A DNA stretch of 64,000 bases from JAGTVG01 sp963699805 (GTDB lineage Bacteria; Bacteroidota; Bacteroidia; Cytophagales; Cyclobacteriaceae): NCBI GenBank assembly GCA_963699805.1, contig CAVOVH010000005.1, forward strand, positions 558,001 through 622,000, in the 5' to 3' direction. Positions 35,965 to 45,967 of the stretch are shown piece by piece (within the stretch, counting starts at the first letter, position 1; each line of letters starts with the position of its first letter). Both the position numbers and the translations under genes were made by a program. Below the pieces are notes generated by a model. It was given only the letters and a program-made list of their open reading frames with translations, was not told the origin of the DNA and made no database searches.

Positions 35965-36435
35965 CTAATATTTTGGTCGTCTTGCTCTGACAAATATCGA
36001 TCGGTAATAATCGGAGTACAATTCGGATTCGACCACCCCCAGGGAGGTGGATGAATGAATGAACTTAACCGAACGGCTGCCCTCTGTCTCCGTTACTAAG
36101 CCTGCATGACTCACCTTCCGTTTCCTTTTCTTTGCTGCGAAAAATACAAGGTCACCTGGTCTGAGCTCTTCCATTGCGACCTTCTTCCCGTATTTCGACT
36201 GGTCCCTGGAAGTTCTTGGGATCTGCAAATCAGCTTCACGGAAGGCAACGAACAATAATCCGGAACAATCCATTCCCGACCTGTTCATGCCTCCATAACG
36301 GTAGGGTGTTCCCACATAAGATCTGGCCGTTTGGATTACTGTTTCTATTCTGGTGGTCCTTGCTTTCCGGCTGGCTGAACAACCCGTGATCAATACAAAT
36401 CCAATCAGTAATAAAAAAACATTCCTTACACCCAT
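35965..36435 (-). CDS. NlpC/P60 family lipoprotein
   Basis: A 156-residue lipoprotein from ATG 36435. The lipobox is LITGC with Cys near residue 19. The NlpC/P60 papain-like domain has the nucleophile in DCSGL (about residue 57), the His in SHAGLV (about 110) and a third polar residue at HSS (about 127). Such enzymes cut the gamma-D-Glu-diamino-acid bond of murein peptides in the periplasm. Spr/MepS-like by size and layout. It is a single gene upstream of tRNA-Ala. Confidence 0.94.
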   Translation of the reverse strand: MGVRNVFLLLIGFVLITGCSASRKARTTRIETVIQTARSYVGTPYRYGGMNRSGMDCSGLLFVAFREADLQIPRTSRDQSKYGKKVAMEELRPGDLVFFAAKKRKRKVSHAGLVTETEGSRSVKFIHSSTSLGVVESELYSDYYRSIFVRARRPKY

Positions 36436-36519
36436 AAATCGCAAATACTGATTATTTTGCGTAAAAGTTCACATTAAAATATAATTTGGCTACTTTTTTA
36501 ACACATTTTTCTGAATTAA

Positions 36520-38418
36520 ATGTGCGGGATCACCGGAATATATGCATTCAATGAAATTGGAAGGTTTAACCTGATCAACCTCCAGCGGACCATCGATATG
36601 GTCTCCCACCGGGGTCCAGACGCTCAGGGTTCTTATTTTGACGACCGCATTGGCCTGGGCCATCGGCGGTTGGCAGTTATCGATACCAGCTCCATCGCCA
36701 ACCAGCCCATGTTGGATGCCTCGAAAAGATATGTGATCATCTACAATGGGGAGATCTATAATTACAGGGAATTAAAAAGCCTACTTGAAAACAGGTATTC
36801 CGTAAAATTTATCACTCATTCCGACACAGAAGTCCTCTTGTATGCCTACATCCATCTCAGGGAAAAATGTCTTGAAAAACTCAATGGTTTTTTTTCCTTT
36901 GCTGTTTATGATATCAGGGAACAGGAGCTTTTCCTGGCACGTGACCGATTTGGGATCAAACCTCTATATTATTACCAGGATGAGGATAAATTCCTCTTTG
37001 CCTCCGAAATGCGGTCGATCATCGGATTCGGAATAGAGAAATCGATCCATTTCAACAGCCTTATGCTCTATCTTCAGCTCAATTATATACCAGCTCCATA
37101 CACCATCCTCAATGGGGTTTATAAACTGATGCCGGGTCATTGCATCCGGATTAGAGGGAATGAAGTTGAAATAAAAAAATATTATCAAATTCCTGAAACT
37201 GGGAGAGAAAGTCCCATATCAAGATTGGATGCCAAAATTAAGATCAAACAGCTGCTGGAAAACTCCGTCCAGCAACGGTTGGTAGCTGATGTTCCCCTGG
37301 GAGTTTTTCTTAGTGGTGGCGTTGATTCCTCATTGATTACGGCCATTGCTTCCCGTTATAAAGAGGATCTGAATACTTTCTCGATCGGATATACGGCCGA
37401 AGCTTATTTTGATGAAACGGAATACGCCCAGCAAGTGGCGGATCATTTTGGCACGCATCATCATGTATTCTCATTATCCAGGAAAGACCTTTTTGGACAT
37501 TTGAATGATATTCTGGAACATATTGATGAACCCTTTGCGGATTCTTCAGCCATACCCGTTTATATTCTCAGTAAATACACCCGGGAACATGTGACGGTTG
37601 CCCTTTCAGGCGATGGTGCCGATGAGGTCTTTTCAGGATACAATAAGCACCTGGCCTTCCTGCAGTCTCAAAAAATATCCATGAAAAACCAGGCGATCAG
37701 AAGTCTAGGATTTTTCTGGGGAATTTTACCTCAATCCCGGAACAATCCAGTCTTCAATACTTTCCGGCAACTTGACCGGTTCGCCCGGGGGCTTAAAAAA
37801 ACAGGACCTGACCGGTATTGGATGTGGGCTTCATTGATGGAAGACTATCAGGCAAAGAAACTGATCCATTCTGGCAAAGCCCATTCCATTCAATACGAGG
37901 ATCTGTACAAGTTTAAGCAGCAGATGACTGCCGGCATATCCGATCCGTTTGATATGAATGAAATCCTGGATGCTGACATTCGGCTGGTATTGCCCAATGA
38001 TATGCTCTACAAAGTAGACCTGATGAGCATGGCTTCCGGCCTGGAGGTCAGGGTACCGTTTCTGGATCATCGGCTCGTGGAAGCCGCCATGTCCCTTCCG
38101 TCGGATTACAAGATCAATCCGCGACAGCAGAAGATCTTATTGAGGGATTTGCTGAATGAATATATTCCGGGAAAACTGGCCCAACGGCCAAAACATGGAT
38201 TTGAAGTTCCATTATTGAACTGGTTCCGAAGAGAGTTGAAAAGCACCATCCGCGATGATCTTTTGTCACCGGCATTCATCCGGGAGCAGGAAATCTTTGA
38301 TCCCGGGGCCATCAGCCGGCTTACCAGAAAACTTTTTTCACCTGATCCCGGCGATGCACATGCGCACGTCTGGGCTCTGATCGTTTTCCAGTCCTGGTGG
38401 AAAAAATATTTCAATTGA
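36520..38418 (+). CDS. asnB: glutamine-hydrolysing asparagine synthetase (AsnB family), copy 1
   Basis: A 632-residue protein. The glutaminase domain starts with the catalytic Cys2 (MCGITGIYAF), RHRGPDAQG-type motif at SHRGPDAQG and YNGEIYNYRE. The synthetase domain has the ATP-pyrophosphatase loop LSGGVDSSL near residue 265 and SGDGADEVFSGY near 365. It makes asparagine or amidates a related carboxylate using glutamine and ATP. This subgroup also amidates sugar acids in envelope polysaccharides. It is divergent from the NlpC/P60 gene and followed by the FAD oxidoreductase after 68 bases. Confidence 0.93.
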   Translation: MCGITGIYAFNEIGRFNLINLQRTIDMVSHRGPDAQGSYFDDRIGLGHRRLAVIDTSSIANQPMLDASKRYVIIYNGEIYNYRELKSLLENRYSVKFITHSDTEVLLYAYIHLREKCLEKLNGFFSFAVYDIREQELFLARDRFGIKPLYYYQDEDKFLFASEMRSIIGFGIEKSIHFNSLMLYLQLNYIPAPYTILNGVYKLMPGHCIRIRGNEVEIKKYYQIPETGRESPISRLDAKIKIKQLLENSVQQRLVADVPLGVFLSGGVDSSLITAIASRYKEDLNTFSIGYTAEAYFDETEYAQQVADHFGTHHHVFSLSRKDLFGHLNDILEHIDEPFADSSAIPVYILSKYTREHVTVALSGDGADEVFSGYNKHLAFLQSQKISMKNQAIRSLGFFWGILPQSRNNPVFNTFRQLDRFARGLKKTGPDRYWMWASLMEDYQAKKLIHSGKAHSIQYEDLYKFKQQMTAGISDPFDMNEILDADIRLVLPNDMLYKVDLMSMASGLEVRVPFLDHRLVEAAMSLPSDYKINPRQQKILLRDLLNEYIPGKLAQRPKHGFEVPLLNWFRRELKSTIRDDLLSPAFIREQEIFDPGAISRLTRKLFSPDPGDAHAHVWALIVFQSWWKKYFN

Positions 38419-38446
38419 GGATTTTATAGGCCTGTTACAATCGTAG

Positions 38447-38454
38447 TATATTTG
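38447..38454 (+). promoter_or_regulatory. candidate -7 box upstream of the FAD/Fe-S oxidoreductase
   Basis: TATATTTG fits TAnnTTTG, 33 bases before the ATG at 38487. The -33 position is only TTAT, so the match is partial. Confidence 0.4.
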
Positions 38455-38486
38455 AAACCTGTTTTGAAAATCATTTTTTCAAAAAT

Positions 38487-41438
38487 ATGGAGGAAATCAG
38501 TTTAAAAGAACTCACGGATTCACTCGAGGGGGAATTTTACACCAGTAAAACATTCAGATCATTATATGCCACGGATGCCTCGGCCTATCGTGAACTTCCC
38601 CAGGCGGTGGCCATCCCCAGGAATAAGGAGGACATTAAAAAAATCATCGTTTTTGCCAGAAAAAATAAAACGTCGATCATCCCCCGAACCGCCGGGACCT
38701 CATTAGCGGGCCAGGTGGTTGGTCATGGCATTGTGGTGGATGTATCCAAATATATGTCCCGGATCATCGAGGTGAATCCGGAACAACATTGGGCGATCGT
38801 GGAACCGGGCATCGTCCGGGATGATCTGAATTTCCATTTGAAGGAATACGATTTGTTTTTTGGACCGGAAACCGCAACGGCCAACCGGGCTATGATCGGG
38901 GGAATGGTAGGCAATAATTCCTGTGGTTCGAATTCCATTATCTATGGAAGTACCCGTGACCACCTTATCTCCCTGAAAATGATCCTGGCCGATGGGATCG
39001 AAGTGGAATTCGGACCTTTGGATCGGAAAGATTACGAAGCCAAACTTTCGGGCGAGTCCTGTGTTTCTGATCTTGAAAACAACATCTATAGATCCATTCA
39101 TCAGATCCTGTCAGATCCGGGTAACCGGGAAGAGATTATCAAAGAATTTCCCAAGCCCAGTATCAACCGGAGAAATACGGGATATGCCATCGATCTGCTC
39201 TTACGTACGCAGCCTTTTAGTCCGGATGGTCCACCGTTTAACCTGTGCCGCCTGATTGCCGGTTCAGAAGGTACGTTGGGATTCATAACGGAAATTAAAA
39301 TTAACTTGGAGTCCATGCCTCCCAGGGAAAAAGCTTTGGTCTGTGTGCATTTCAACTCGGTGTATGAATCGCTCGAGGCCAATTTAATTGCGCTGAAATA
39401 CCATCCCTATGCCAGTGAATTGATCGATCACTATATCCTGGACTGCACCAAGGAAAACATTGCCCAGCGGAAAAACCGTTTTTTCATCCAAGGCGATCCA
39501 AAAGCCATTCTCATCATTGAACTTGCAGAGAAAGAAAAGAAGAAACTAGACCAGGGTGTTGCAGACCTGATCGATGAATTAAAAGCAAATTCCTATGGCT
39601 ATCATTATCCTGTATTATATGGAGAAGATATGACGAAGATCTGGTCATTGCGAAAGGCTGGGCTGGGACTCCTGTCGAACATGCCGGGAGATTCCAAACC
39701 GGTACCTGTCATTGAAGATACGGCCGTGGATGTCAATGACCTTCCTGCTTATATCAAAGAATTTAACATTACCTTAGAAAAATACGGTTTATATTGTGTT
39801 CATTATGCCCATGCCGGAACCGGTGAACTCCATTTAAGGCCCATCATCAACCTGAAAACTTCCGAAGGCCAGCGATTATTCAAAACTGTCCTGGAGGAGG
39901 TCGCTAGACTGGTAAAAAAATACAACGGTTCGTTGAGCGGTGAGCACGGCGATGGAAGGTTAAGGGGCGAATTTATTCCGTTTATGATCGGCCACAAGAA
40001 TTATGAATTATTGGAAAGGGTGAAAAAAACCTGGGATCCTGAAAATATTTTCAACCCGGGAAAGATTGTTCAGACCCCTTCCATGAATACATTTCTGCGA
40101 TATCAACCTGACCAGGAAACCCGTGAAATCGATACGTTTTTTGACTTTACAAAAAACATGGGGATCCTCCGGGCAGCAGAACAGTGTAACGGATCTGGTG
40201 ATTGCAGAAAAACCCATCTTTCTGGAGGAACGATGTGTCCCAGCTACATGGCCACCCGGAATGAGAAAGATACAACTCGCGCCCGTGCCAATATCCTGCG
40301 GGAGATGCTGACCCAATCGACCAAAAAAAATCCTTTTGATCACCGTGAGATCCATGAGGTCATGGATCTATGCCTTTCCTGTAAAGGCTGTAAATCGGAA
40401 TGCCCTTCCAATGTTGACATTGCCAAACTGAAGGCTGAATTTCTCCAACACTATTATGAAGCGAATGGGGTGCCTATACGTACCACCCTCATCGCCCACA
40501 TCAGCCGGATCAACCGGATCAGTGCCATCTTACCGAGCCTCTACAATGGATTTATAAAAAATAAAGCTTTTCAAAGAATAATCAACCGTATGCTTGGATT
40601 TTCTGCGGAAAGGTCCCTGCCCACCCTTCATAAAACCACCCTGAAAGCATGGGCAGCTAAAAATCCTGATAAGCTCAAGGCAAAAACAAAAATCAATCAT
40701 AGACAGATCCTTCTTTATGCGGATGAATTCGTCAATTTTAATGATGTAAAATTAGGTCAGGATGGAATTGAATTGTTGACTACCCTGGGATACGATATTT
40801 TGATACCTGATCTGAAAGAAAGTGGAAGGACCTTTCTTTCGAAAGGCCTGGTTAAAAAAGCACAAAAGTTAGCGAATGAAAATATCCGCATATTAAGTTC
40901 CTTACCGGAAAAAAACATCCCTTTAATTGGTCTGGAACCTTCTGCCATCCTGACGTTCAGGGATGAATACCTGGATCTGGCCGATTTTTCGCTGAAAGAA
41001 AGAGCCCAAAGGATTTCTGAGCGGGTTTTTACGTTCGAGGAATTTCTGGCAGGAGAATTCAGCAATGGCCATATTGATAAAGGTCAATTTACGGATAAAA
41101 AGGTAAATATCCTTGTCCACGGTCATTGTTATCAGAAAGCCCTTTCCAATCAATCATTTACACAGCAGGTATTATCATTCCCGGAGAATTTCAGTGTAAG
41201 GATCATTCCTTCAGGATGTTGCGGCATGGCAGGATCTTTCGGTTTTGAAAAAGAACATTACGAGCTTTCCATGCAGATCGGGGAGCTGGTTTTATTCCCA
41301 GCGGTCAGGAAGGCCGGTTCGGAAACAATCATTGCAGCAGCAGGAACCAGTTGCCGTCACCAGATATTGGATGGCACGGGTAAAAGTGCCTTACATCCAG
41401 CCCAGATCTTAAAAGAAGCCCTTTTAGATGACCGGTAG
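38487..41438 (+). CDS. FAD-linked oxidase / Fe-S oxidoreductase fusion (D-lactate/2-hydroxyacid dehydrogenase-like)
   Basis: A 983-residue fusion. The N-terminal PCMH FAD domain (about 25-235) has TAGTSLAGQVVG and GGMVGNNSCGSNSIIYGSTRDH. The FAD-oxidase C-terminal domain (about 240-525) ends with SGEHGDGRLRGEFIPFMIG. Two ferredoxin-like clusters follow near 570 and 640 (CLSCKGCKSECPSNVDI). A GlpC/LutA-type CCG domain with SGCCGMAGSFG near 910 closes the protein. This is the YdiJ/GlcD-GlcF style layout. It probably oxidises D-lactate or 2-hydroxyglutarate and passes electrons to quinone, but the substrate is not defined by sequence. It overlaps the radical SAM gene by 11 bases. Confidence 0.93.
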   Translation: MEEISLKELTDSLEGEFYTSKTFRSLYATDASAYRELPQAVAIPRNKEDIKKIIVFARKNKTSIIPRTAGTSLAGQVVGHGIVVDVSKYMSRIIEVNPEQHWAIVEPGIVRDDLNFHLKEYDLFFGPETATANRAMIGGMVGNNSCGSNSIIYGSTRDHLISLKMILADGIEVEFGPLDRKDYEAKLSGESCVSDLENNIYRSIHQILSDPGNREEIIKEFPKPSINRRNTGYAIDLLLRTQPFSPDGPPFNLCRLIAGSEGTLGFITEIKINLESMPPREKALVCVHFNSVYESLEANLIALKYHPYASELIDHYILDCTKENIAQRKNRFFIQGDPKAILIIELAEKEKKKLDQGVADLIDELKANSYGYHYPVLYGEDMTKIWSLRKAGLGLLSNMPGDSKPVPVIEDTAVDVNDLPAYIKEFNITLEKYGLYCVHYAHAGTGELHLRPIINLKTSEGQRLFKTVLEEVARLVKKYNGSLSGEHGDGRLRGEFIPFMIGHKNYELLERVKKTWDPENIFNPGKIVQTPSMNTFLRYQPDQETREIDTFFDFTKNMGILRAAEQCNGSGDCRKTHLSGGTMCPSYMATRNEKDTTRARANILREMLTQSTKKNPFDHREIHEVMDLCLSCKGCKSECPSNVDIAKLKAEFLQHYYEANGVPIRTTLIAHISRINRISAILPSLYNGFIKNKAFQRIINRMLGFSAERSLPTLHKTTLKAWAAKNPDKLKAKTKINHRQILLYADEFVNFNDVKLGQDGIELLTTLGYDILIPDLKESGRTFLSKGLVKKAQKLANENIRILSSLPEKNIPLIGLEPSAILTFRDEYLDLADFSLKERAQRISERVFTFEEFLAGEFSNGHIDKGQFTDKKVNILVHGHCYQKALSNQSFTQQVLSFPENFSVRIIPSGCCGMAGSFGFEKEHYELSMQIGELVLFPAVRKAGSETIIAAAGTSCRHQILDGTGKSALHPAQILKEALLDDR

Positions 41439-42399
41439 AAAACAGATATTTGCCTGGGGAGATCACCGGAGATATAATTCATATTCCCGCCGGATCAAAG
41501 ACCGGTTCGAGGGTCGAATCCAGAAAGTATCGGTCAATGCCGGCTTTACCTGTCCCAACCGGGATGGCACCAAAGGTTCCGGCGGATGTATTTATTGTAA
41601 TAATGAAAGTTTTACACCATCCTATTGCGTGGCGGAGAAGGATATCACGAGTCAGATCGATCAGGGAATTGCCTTCCTGCAAAAGAGATACCGGAAAATC
41701 AAATATTACACCGCTTATTTTCAGGCATATACCAATACCTATGCCCCCCTTGATATCCTTCAAAAATATTATCAGACTGCCCTGGATCATCCGCAGATCG
41801 ACGGATTGGTGATATCCACCCGGCCTGATTGTGTAAATGACGAGATCCTGGATTATTTACAACATCTGGCAAAAAAATATCTGGTATTTCTGGAATATGG
41901 GATCGAATCCTGTTATAACCGTACCTTAAAAAGGATCAACCGGGGCCATACTTTCAGCGAAATTGTGGAAGCCATTCATAAAACCGCCCATAGAGGTCTC
42001 CATTGTACCGGTCACATCATCTTTGGATTGCCGGGAGAAACCCAGGATGATATGCTGAATCAGGCAGAGATCCTGTCGGGACTTCCATTATCAGCCCTGA
42101 AATTTCATCAATTGCAGGTAATTCAGGATACACCACTGGCCAGTTTATACCTGAAAAAGCCTGACATTTTCTATTTCTTCACCCTGGATGAATATATCAG
42201 CTTAATCATTCATTTCCTTGAAAGACTCGATCCGGGAATTGCGATTGAAAGATTGAGTAGTGAATCACCGCCCAGACATCTCTTGAATCCTGGCTGGGGG
42301 AATCTCAGGTCCGATATAGTGCAAAAAAAAATTGAAAGCGTTATGGAAAAATTGAATACTTGGCAAGGTAAAAGTTTAAAAAATTGTCAACTGTTTTAA
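41428..42399 (+). CDS. radical SAM protein, YhcC/TIGR01212 family
   Basis: A 323-residue radical SAM enzyme. The N-terminal WGDHRRYNSYSRRIKDRFEG and the cluster motif FTCPNRDGTKGSGGCIYCNN (three cysteines with a long first spacing) are typical of the YhcC group. YGIESCYNRTLKRINRGH and HIIFGLPGE follow. The family's reaction is unresolved; it is distantly related to Elp3. The start overlaps the upstream oxidoreductase by 11 bases, so it is co-translated. Confidence 0.93.
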   Translation: MTGRKQIFAWGDHRRYNSYSRRIKDRFEGRIQKVSVNAGFTCPNRDGTKGSGGCIYCNNESFTPSYCVAEKDITSQIDQGIAFLQKRYRKIKYYTAYFQAYTNTYAPLDILQKYYQTALDHPQIDGLVISTRPDCVNDEILDYLQHLAKKYLVFLEYGIESCYNRTLKRINRGHTFSEIVEAIHKTAHRGLHCTGHIIFGLPGETQDDMLNQAEILSGLPLSALKFHQLQVIQDTPLASLYLKKPDIFYFFTLDEYISLIIHFLERLDPGIAIERLSSESPPRHLLNPGWGNLRSDIVQKKIESVMEKLNTWQGKSLKNCQLF

Positions 42400-42777
42400 T
42401 AAAAAACCAAAAAATCAAGTATCCTTCTTCAAACGCTTTCAATTCAACAGGTGATAACAATAAATTTAATATTAATTGCTATCTATCAAATCGTCCACAG
42501 CAAAAAATCTTTATAAATAAAGACTGCAGATTTAAAACCACTAAACCAAACAACTGCCTCAAAGATAAACCTCCTCCATTCATTTATTATTTGACGCACA
42601 TCATGGATAAACATGATTTTTATCAGGTAATTAGTCTATGTTAATCAGGCCGGGATTTTCTGATATAATTATCAATCAATGAAAAAATGGTTCATTCTTA
42701 ATGGGAAATCTAAACTTTTCTGTAAAATCGATTTAATCCCAGTACCTCCATTCATGAAGGAAAATATTGACCATCAA
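42400..42777. other. intergenic region between convergent genes
   Basis: About 380 AT-rich bases. Two plus-strand open frames cross it but have no coding character and no recognised domain. I saw no strong hairpin terminator, RNA gene or repeat. Confidence 0.5.
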
Positions 42778-44685
42778 TTATTTCAAATCCAATTCATCTA
42801 CAAAATCCAGGGTATCTGGATTCAGTACTTCCATGCTTATCTTTTCTCCCTGAACGTGAAAGAGGACCAGTGCATTCTGGGTGGTAAATCCTGTAGTAAA
42901 GGGTGTCCACGGGGTTGTTTCCTGTGCATAATAGGGAGCTCCAGCAGCACCATTGTTGATCTGATAAATAGACCGGTTTATCTTAAGTTTAGGTTTATCC
43001 CAATTGGCCGGATAAAGATTGGTATTGGGAGTGATCTGTGTTTTACAATAGTTATGCTCATCACCTGTTAAAAGTGCCACTACCTTGGTGGATTCATTGA
43101 TCAGGATCTGCAATATTTCATCCCTTCTTTCAATGATCCCTTTTTCAACGGGCTCTCCTGCGACATATGGTCGCATATCATTATTCCCTCCGTACCACAT
43201 ATCATCATTGACATGTCCGCCATTGGGGAAAACAGGTGTATGGATGGTTACAAAAACATGATCAATATTCGGGTCTTTGTCAAATTCCTTGATCTCATTT
43301 TTTAACCATGCCAGTTGATTATCCATTACATAAGCATGAATATTGCCACTTGTCGTTTTTACAAAGGAGGTACTGGGAGAATACCAGTAGTTTGAATTCA
43401 GTACGACCATGGCCACATTATCATAGATATAGGAATAGACATTTTCTTTGTAAGATGGAAAGTCAGTGGTTTTTCCACTGGGATCATATCTGGAACCATC
43501 CTCCCCTTCCGGACCATTGACTGGCATCACAAAATTCTCGGCAAACAGTTTCTCGGTCGAAAACTGGTCATATGGGAATTTATCGATCGCATAAAAATCA
43601 CCTGTGGGCAATCCCCAGTAAAACATGACGGACTCATGATTACCAATCGTGGTCATAACGGGAAAATAATGTGCATAAGGTTCAACAGACCTTTTCCAAT
43701 TGGCATATTCCAATCTGATCTCATTGGGATCGCTTTTATACCCGGTGATCAGATCACCCGTAAATTGGATGAATGCAGATTCTTTGTACCTGGCCAGGGC
43801 CATGATTTTTTTCATGATATATACATTGGCCCCGGTAAAACTTCTTTCTCCTCCACCGGGTCCGGTACGGGAATCACTTGCATAGGCAAAAGTAAAGGCT
43901 TCGCGGGTGCCGGGGGCCGGAGCTGTCCTGAATGAATAGTGCTCCTCATTGCTGCCGAAAAGCACACTGTAATCATAAGATGTGGCCGGCTTCAGATCGG
44001 GAATCTTAATTTCATGATGGGTGGCAGGTACCGGACTCTGATAGGTATGATTGTTAACTGCCACCTTTGCAATGATCGGGAAATTGGTGTCAAAAGATAT
44101 CGTTACTGTATTGTGTCGTAATAAATTGATAAAAGGACCCTCAATCAGGGTAGTATCGATGGAGAATGGACTTCTTCCGCTGAATCCGATCCTTCCTTCA
44201 TATAAAAATTCTCCAGCCAGATTGGCTACCCGGTAACCCAGCACTCCTTTCTGATTTTTCTCCCAATTCACCATGTCGTATCTTCCCCTTAAGGTCAACA
44301 GGTTTACAAAAGCTTTTCCGTCCAAAATATTGGCTGGTGCGCGGAAAAATACAGGCTGAGGATATCTTGTATCTTCATAATTGATCAGTCCATAATACAG
44401 ATTGCCTCCTTCAAGCACCCCATTAAACTCGAAATAAATACCCATGGTGGTAGCCTTCGGATTTCCTTTCATCCGTTCCAGGGTCAGCTCGGCTTTCGCA
44501 TCCGGTGCAATGTATTTATCCGAACCCACCTGAAGGATCAGATTTCCATTCCTGTCTGTGCTGATATTCGAATAACTTGAAGGAATGTCCTTCTGATTAA
44601 GGCCCGTATTTGCATTGTTTTCCTGGCCATATGAAATCGTTATACAGCAACCAAAAATTAAATAAACAAAGATTTTTTTATTCAT
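42778..44685 (-). CDS. exported purple-acid-phosphatase-like metallophosphoesterase
   Basis: A 635-residue secreted protein from ATG 44685 with signal peptide MNKKIFVYLIFGCCITIS. Residues 20-200 are beta-rich, and a fibronectin-type domain precedes the catalytic core as in purple acid phosphatases. The metal-binding blocks are SDSRTG, FTGDLITG, IGNHES, TIHTPVF and LTGDEHNY in the expected order. It probably hydrolyses phosphomonoesters or diesters outside the cytoplasm. Its start overlaps the end of the upstream endonuclease/phosphatase-family gene by eight bases (ATGAATAA), so the two phosphoesterases form an operon, perhaps for phosphate or nucleotide scavenging. Confidence 0.9.
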   Translation of the reverse strand: MNKKIFVYLIFGCCITISYGQENNANTGLNQKDIPSSYSNISTDRNGNLILQVGSDKYIAPDAKAELTLERMKGNPKATTMGIYFEFNGVLEGGNLYYGLINYEDTRYPQPVFFRAPANILDGKAFVNLLTLRGRYDMVNWEKNQKGVLGYRVANLAGEFLYEGRIGFSGRSPFSIDTTLIEGPFINLLRHNTVTISFDTNFPIIAKVAVNNHTYQSPVPATHHEIKIPDLKPATSYDYSVLFGSNEEHYSFRTAPAPGTREAFTFAYASDSRTGPGGGERSFTGANVYIMKKIMALARYKESAFIQFTGDLITGYKSDPNEIRLEYANWKRSVEPYAHYFPVMTTIGNHESVMFYWGLPTGDFYAIDKFPYDQFSTEKLFAENFVMPVNGPEGEDGSRYDPSGKTTDFPSYKENVYSYIYDNVAMVVLNSNYWYSPSTSFVKTTSGNIHAYVMDNQLAWLKNEIKEFDKDPNIDHVFVTIHTPVFPNGGHVNDDMWYGGNNDMRPYVAGEPVEKGIIERRDEILQILINESTKVVALLTGDEHNYCKTQITPNTNLYPANWDKPKLKINRSIYQINNGAAGAPYYAQETTPWTPFTTGFTTQNALVLFHVQGEKISMEVLNPDTLDFVDELDLK

Positions 44686-45841
44686 CAACATCGTCAAATA
44701 TAACATCTAATATGACTGGCAAATGATCACTTATGCCACCAAGATACTTTAATCCCTGATAAGATCGCAAGGGCATTCCATTTTTTTCATTGATCAGGAA
44801 CGGTTTCCTGTAAATTTCTCCCCTGATATCAGCCAATTTCATGCCATTATGGCCCTTTATGATGGCTTCGGATACTATAAACTGATCAATCACACTGGAT
44901 TCGATAAAATTATTCTTCCTGTAATGCGATCCATGCCCCAGTCTATAATGATCATACATTAAATTAAATAATTGTCCTGTTCCATCTTCTCCATTTTGAT
45001 ATTCCGAGGCTTTCACTACCGTCTGCAAAGATTTATCCACTGGCTCGTCATTGAAATCTCCCATGATAATAATGTTCGGATTTGATTCCTCGGTAAAGAT
45101 CCTGTCTACTTCTTGTTTCAAATGGCTGGCAACCAACATGCGCCGAGGTTCGGAAGCTATCTGACCGCCCCGCCTGGAGGGCCAGTGATTTACAAAAAGA
45201 TGACACCTGTATTTTCCATAAAGCTGGCCCGTCACGCTTAAAATATTCCTGGTCAACAGCAATTCCTGGTTTTTATTAAATATTCTGATGGAGGCATATT
45301 TTTCGGGGATAAATACCTTTGGATCATATAACAATGCCACATCTATCCCCCTAAGATCCGGGGATTCCTGGTGAATGATCCGGTATCCAAAAGAACGCAA
45401 AAGCGTTTTTGAAATCAAATCTTCCAGCACCCTCCGGTTTTCGATTTCACAGAAACCGATCAGGACAGGTTTACCCTGCTCGGACATGGAGATGATTACC
45501 TGTGCAATTCTATTCAGTTTATGAAAGTATCTCCGGTAGGTCCAGTGATACAATCCGGATGGGGTAAAATCATCATCGTTTTTCAAAGAGTCATCCGAGG
45601 GGTAAAATAGATTCTCCACATTATAAAATACGATCCGCTTTTGTCTTAACAGTGAATCAGAAGGATCCGTACAGGATGGAACTGGTGGACAGATCGGAAC
45701 TGCCATAAAGGATGAAGCTTTCAGCTGAGTTGGAAAACCTACCTGGGACAGAATCTCCGGGCGCGATAAGATCATTGCAAAGGTTAGAACGAGACATAAA
45801 TGGAAAATAATCCTAAGAATTAGGAAATTGGTGTTGAACAT
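44678..45841 (-). CDS. endonuclease/exonuclease/phosphatase-family protein, exported
   Basis: A 387-residue protein with an N-terminal hydrophobic segment (residues 6-25) that may act as signal or anchor. The EEP fold is shown by FYNVENLFYPSDD (about 72), FCEIENR, VNHWPSRRGG, MGDFNDEP (about 256) and ISDHLPVI (about 375). This subgroup is common in Bacteroidota, where the N-terminal signal suggests an extracellular nuclease or phosphatase. It is the first gene of a two-gene operon with the metallophosphoesterase. Confidence 0.9.
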   Translation of the reverse strand: MFNTNFLILRIIFHLCLVLTFAMILSRPEILSQVGFPTQLKASSFMAVPICPPVPSCTDPSDSLLRQKRIVFYNVENLFYPSDDSLKNDDDFTPSGLYHWTYRRYFHKLNRIAQVIISMSEQGKPVLIGFCEIENRRVLEDLISKTLLRSFGYRIIHQESPDLRGIDVALLYDPKVFIPEKYASIRIFNKNQELLLTRNILSVTGQLYGKYRCHLFVNHWPSRRGGQIASEPRRMLVASHLKQEVDRIFTEESNPNIIIMGDFNDEPVDKSLQTVVKASEYQNGEDGTGQLFNLMYDHYRLGHGSHYRKNNFIESSVIDQFIVSEAIIKGHNGMKLADIRGEIYRKPFLINEKNGMPLRSYQGLKYLGGISDHLPVILDVIFDDVDE

Positions 45842-45967
45842 AGCTGGAATAAATAATCTTTCACATAATAATCATTTATCCCGGGCCGGAAAAGAAAAAT
45901 CAAATAAAAAAAGTTTTCATTGAGATATTGATCGACCCTGTTTAACTTCAGCCTTATTTTAAGAAAA

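Noticed and set aside
42384..42644. 86-codon plus-strand frame after the radical SAM gene
   Set aside because: Overlaps the preceding gene, low-complexity composition, no homology recognised.
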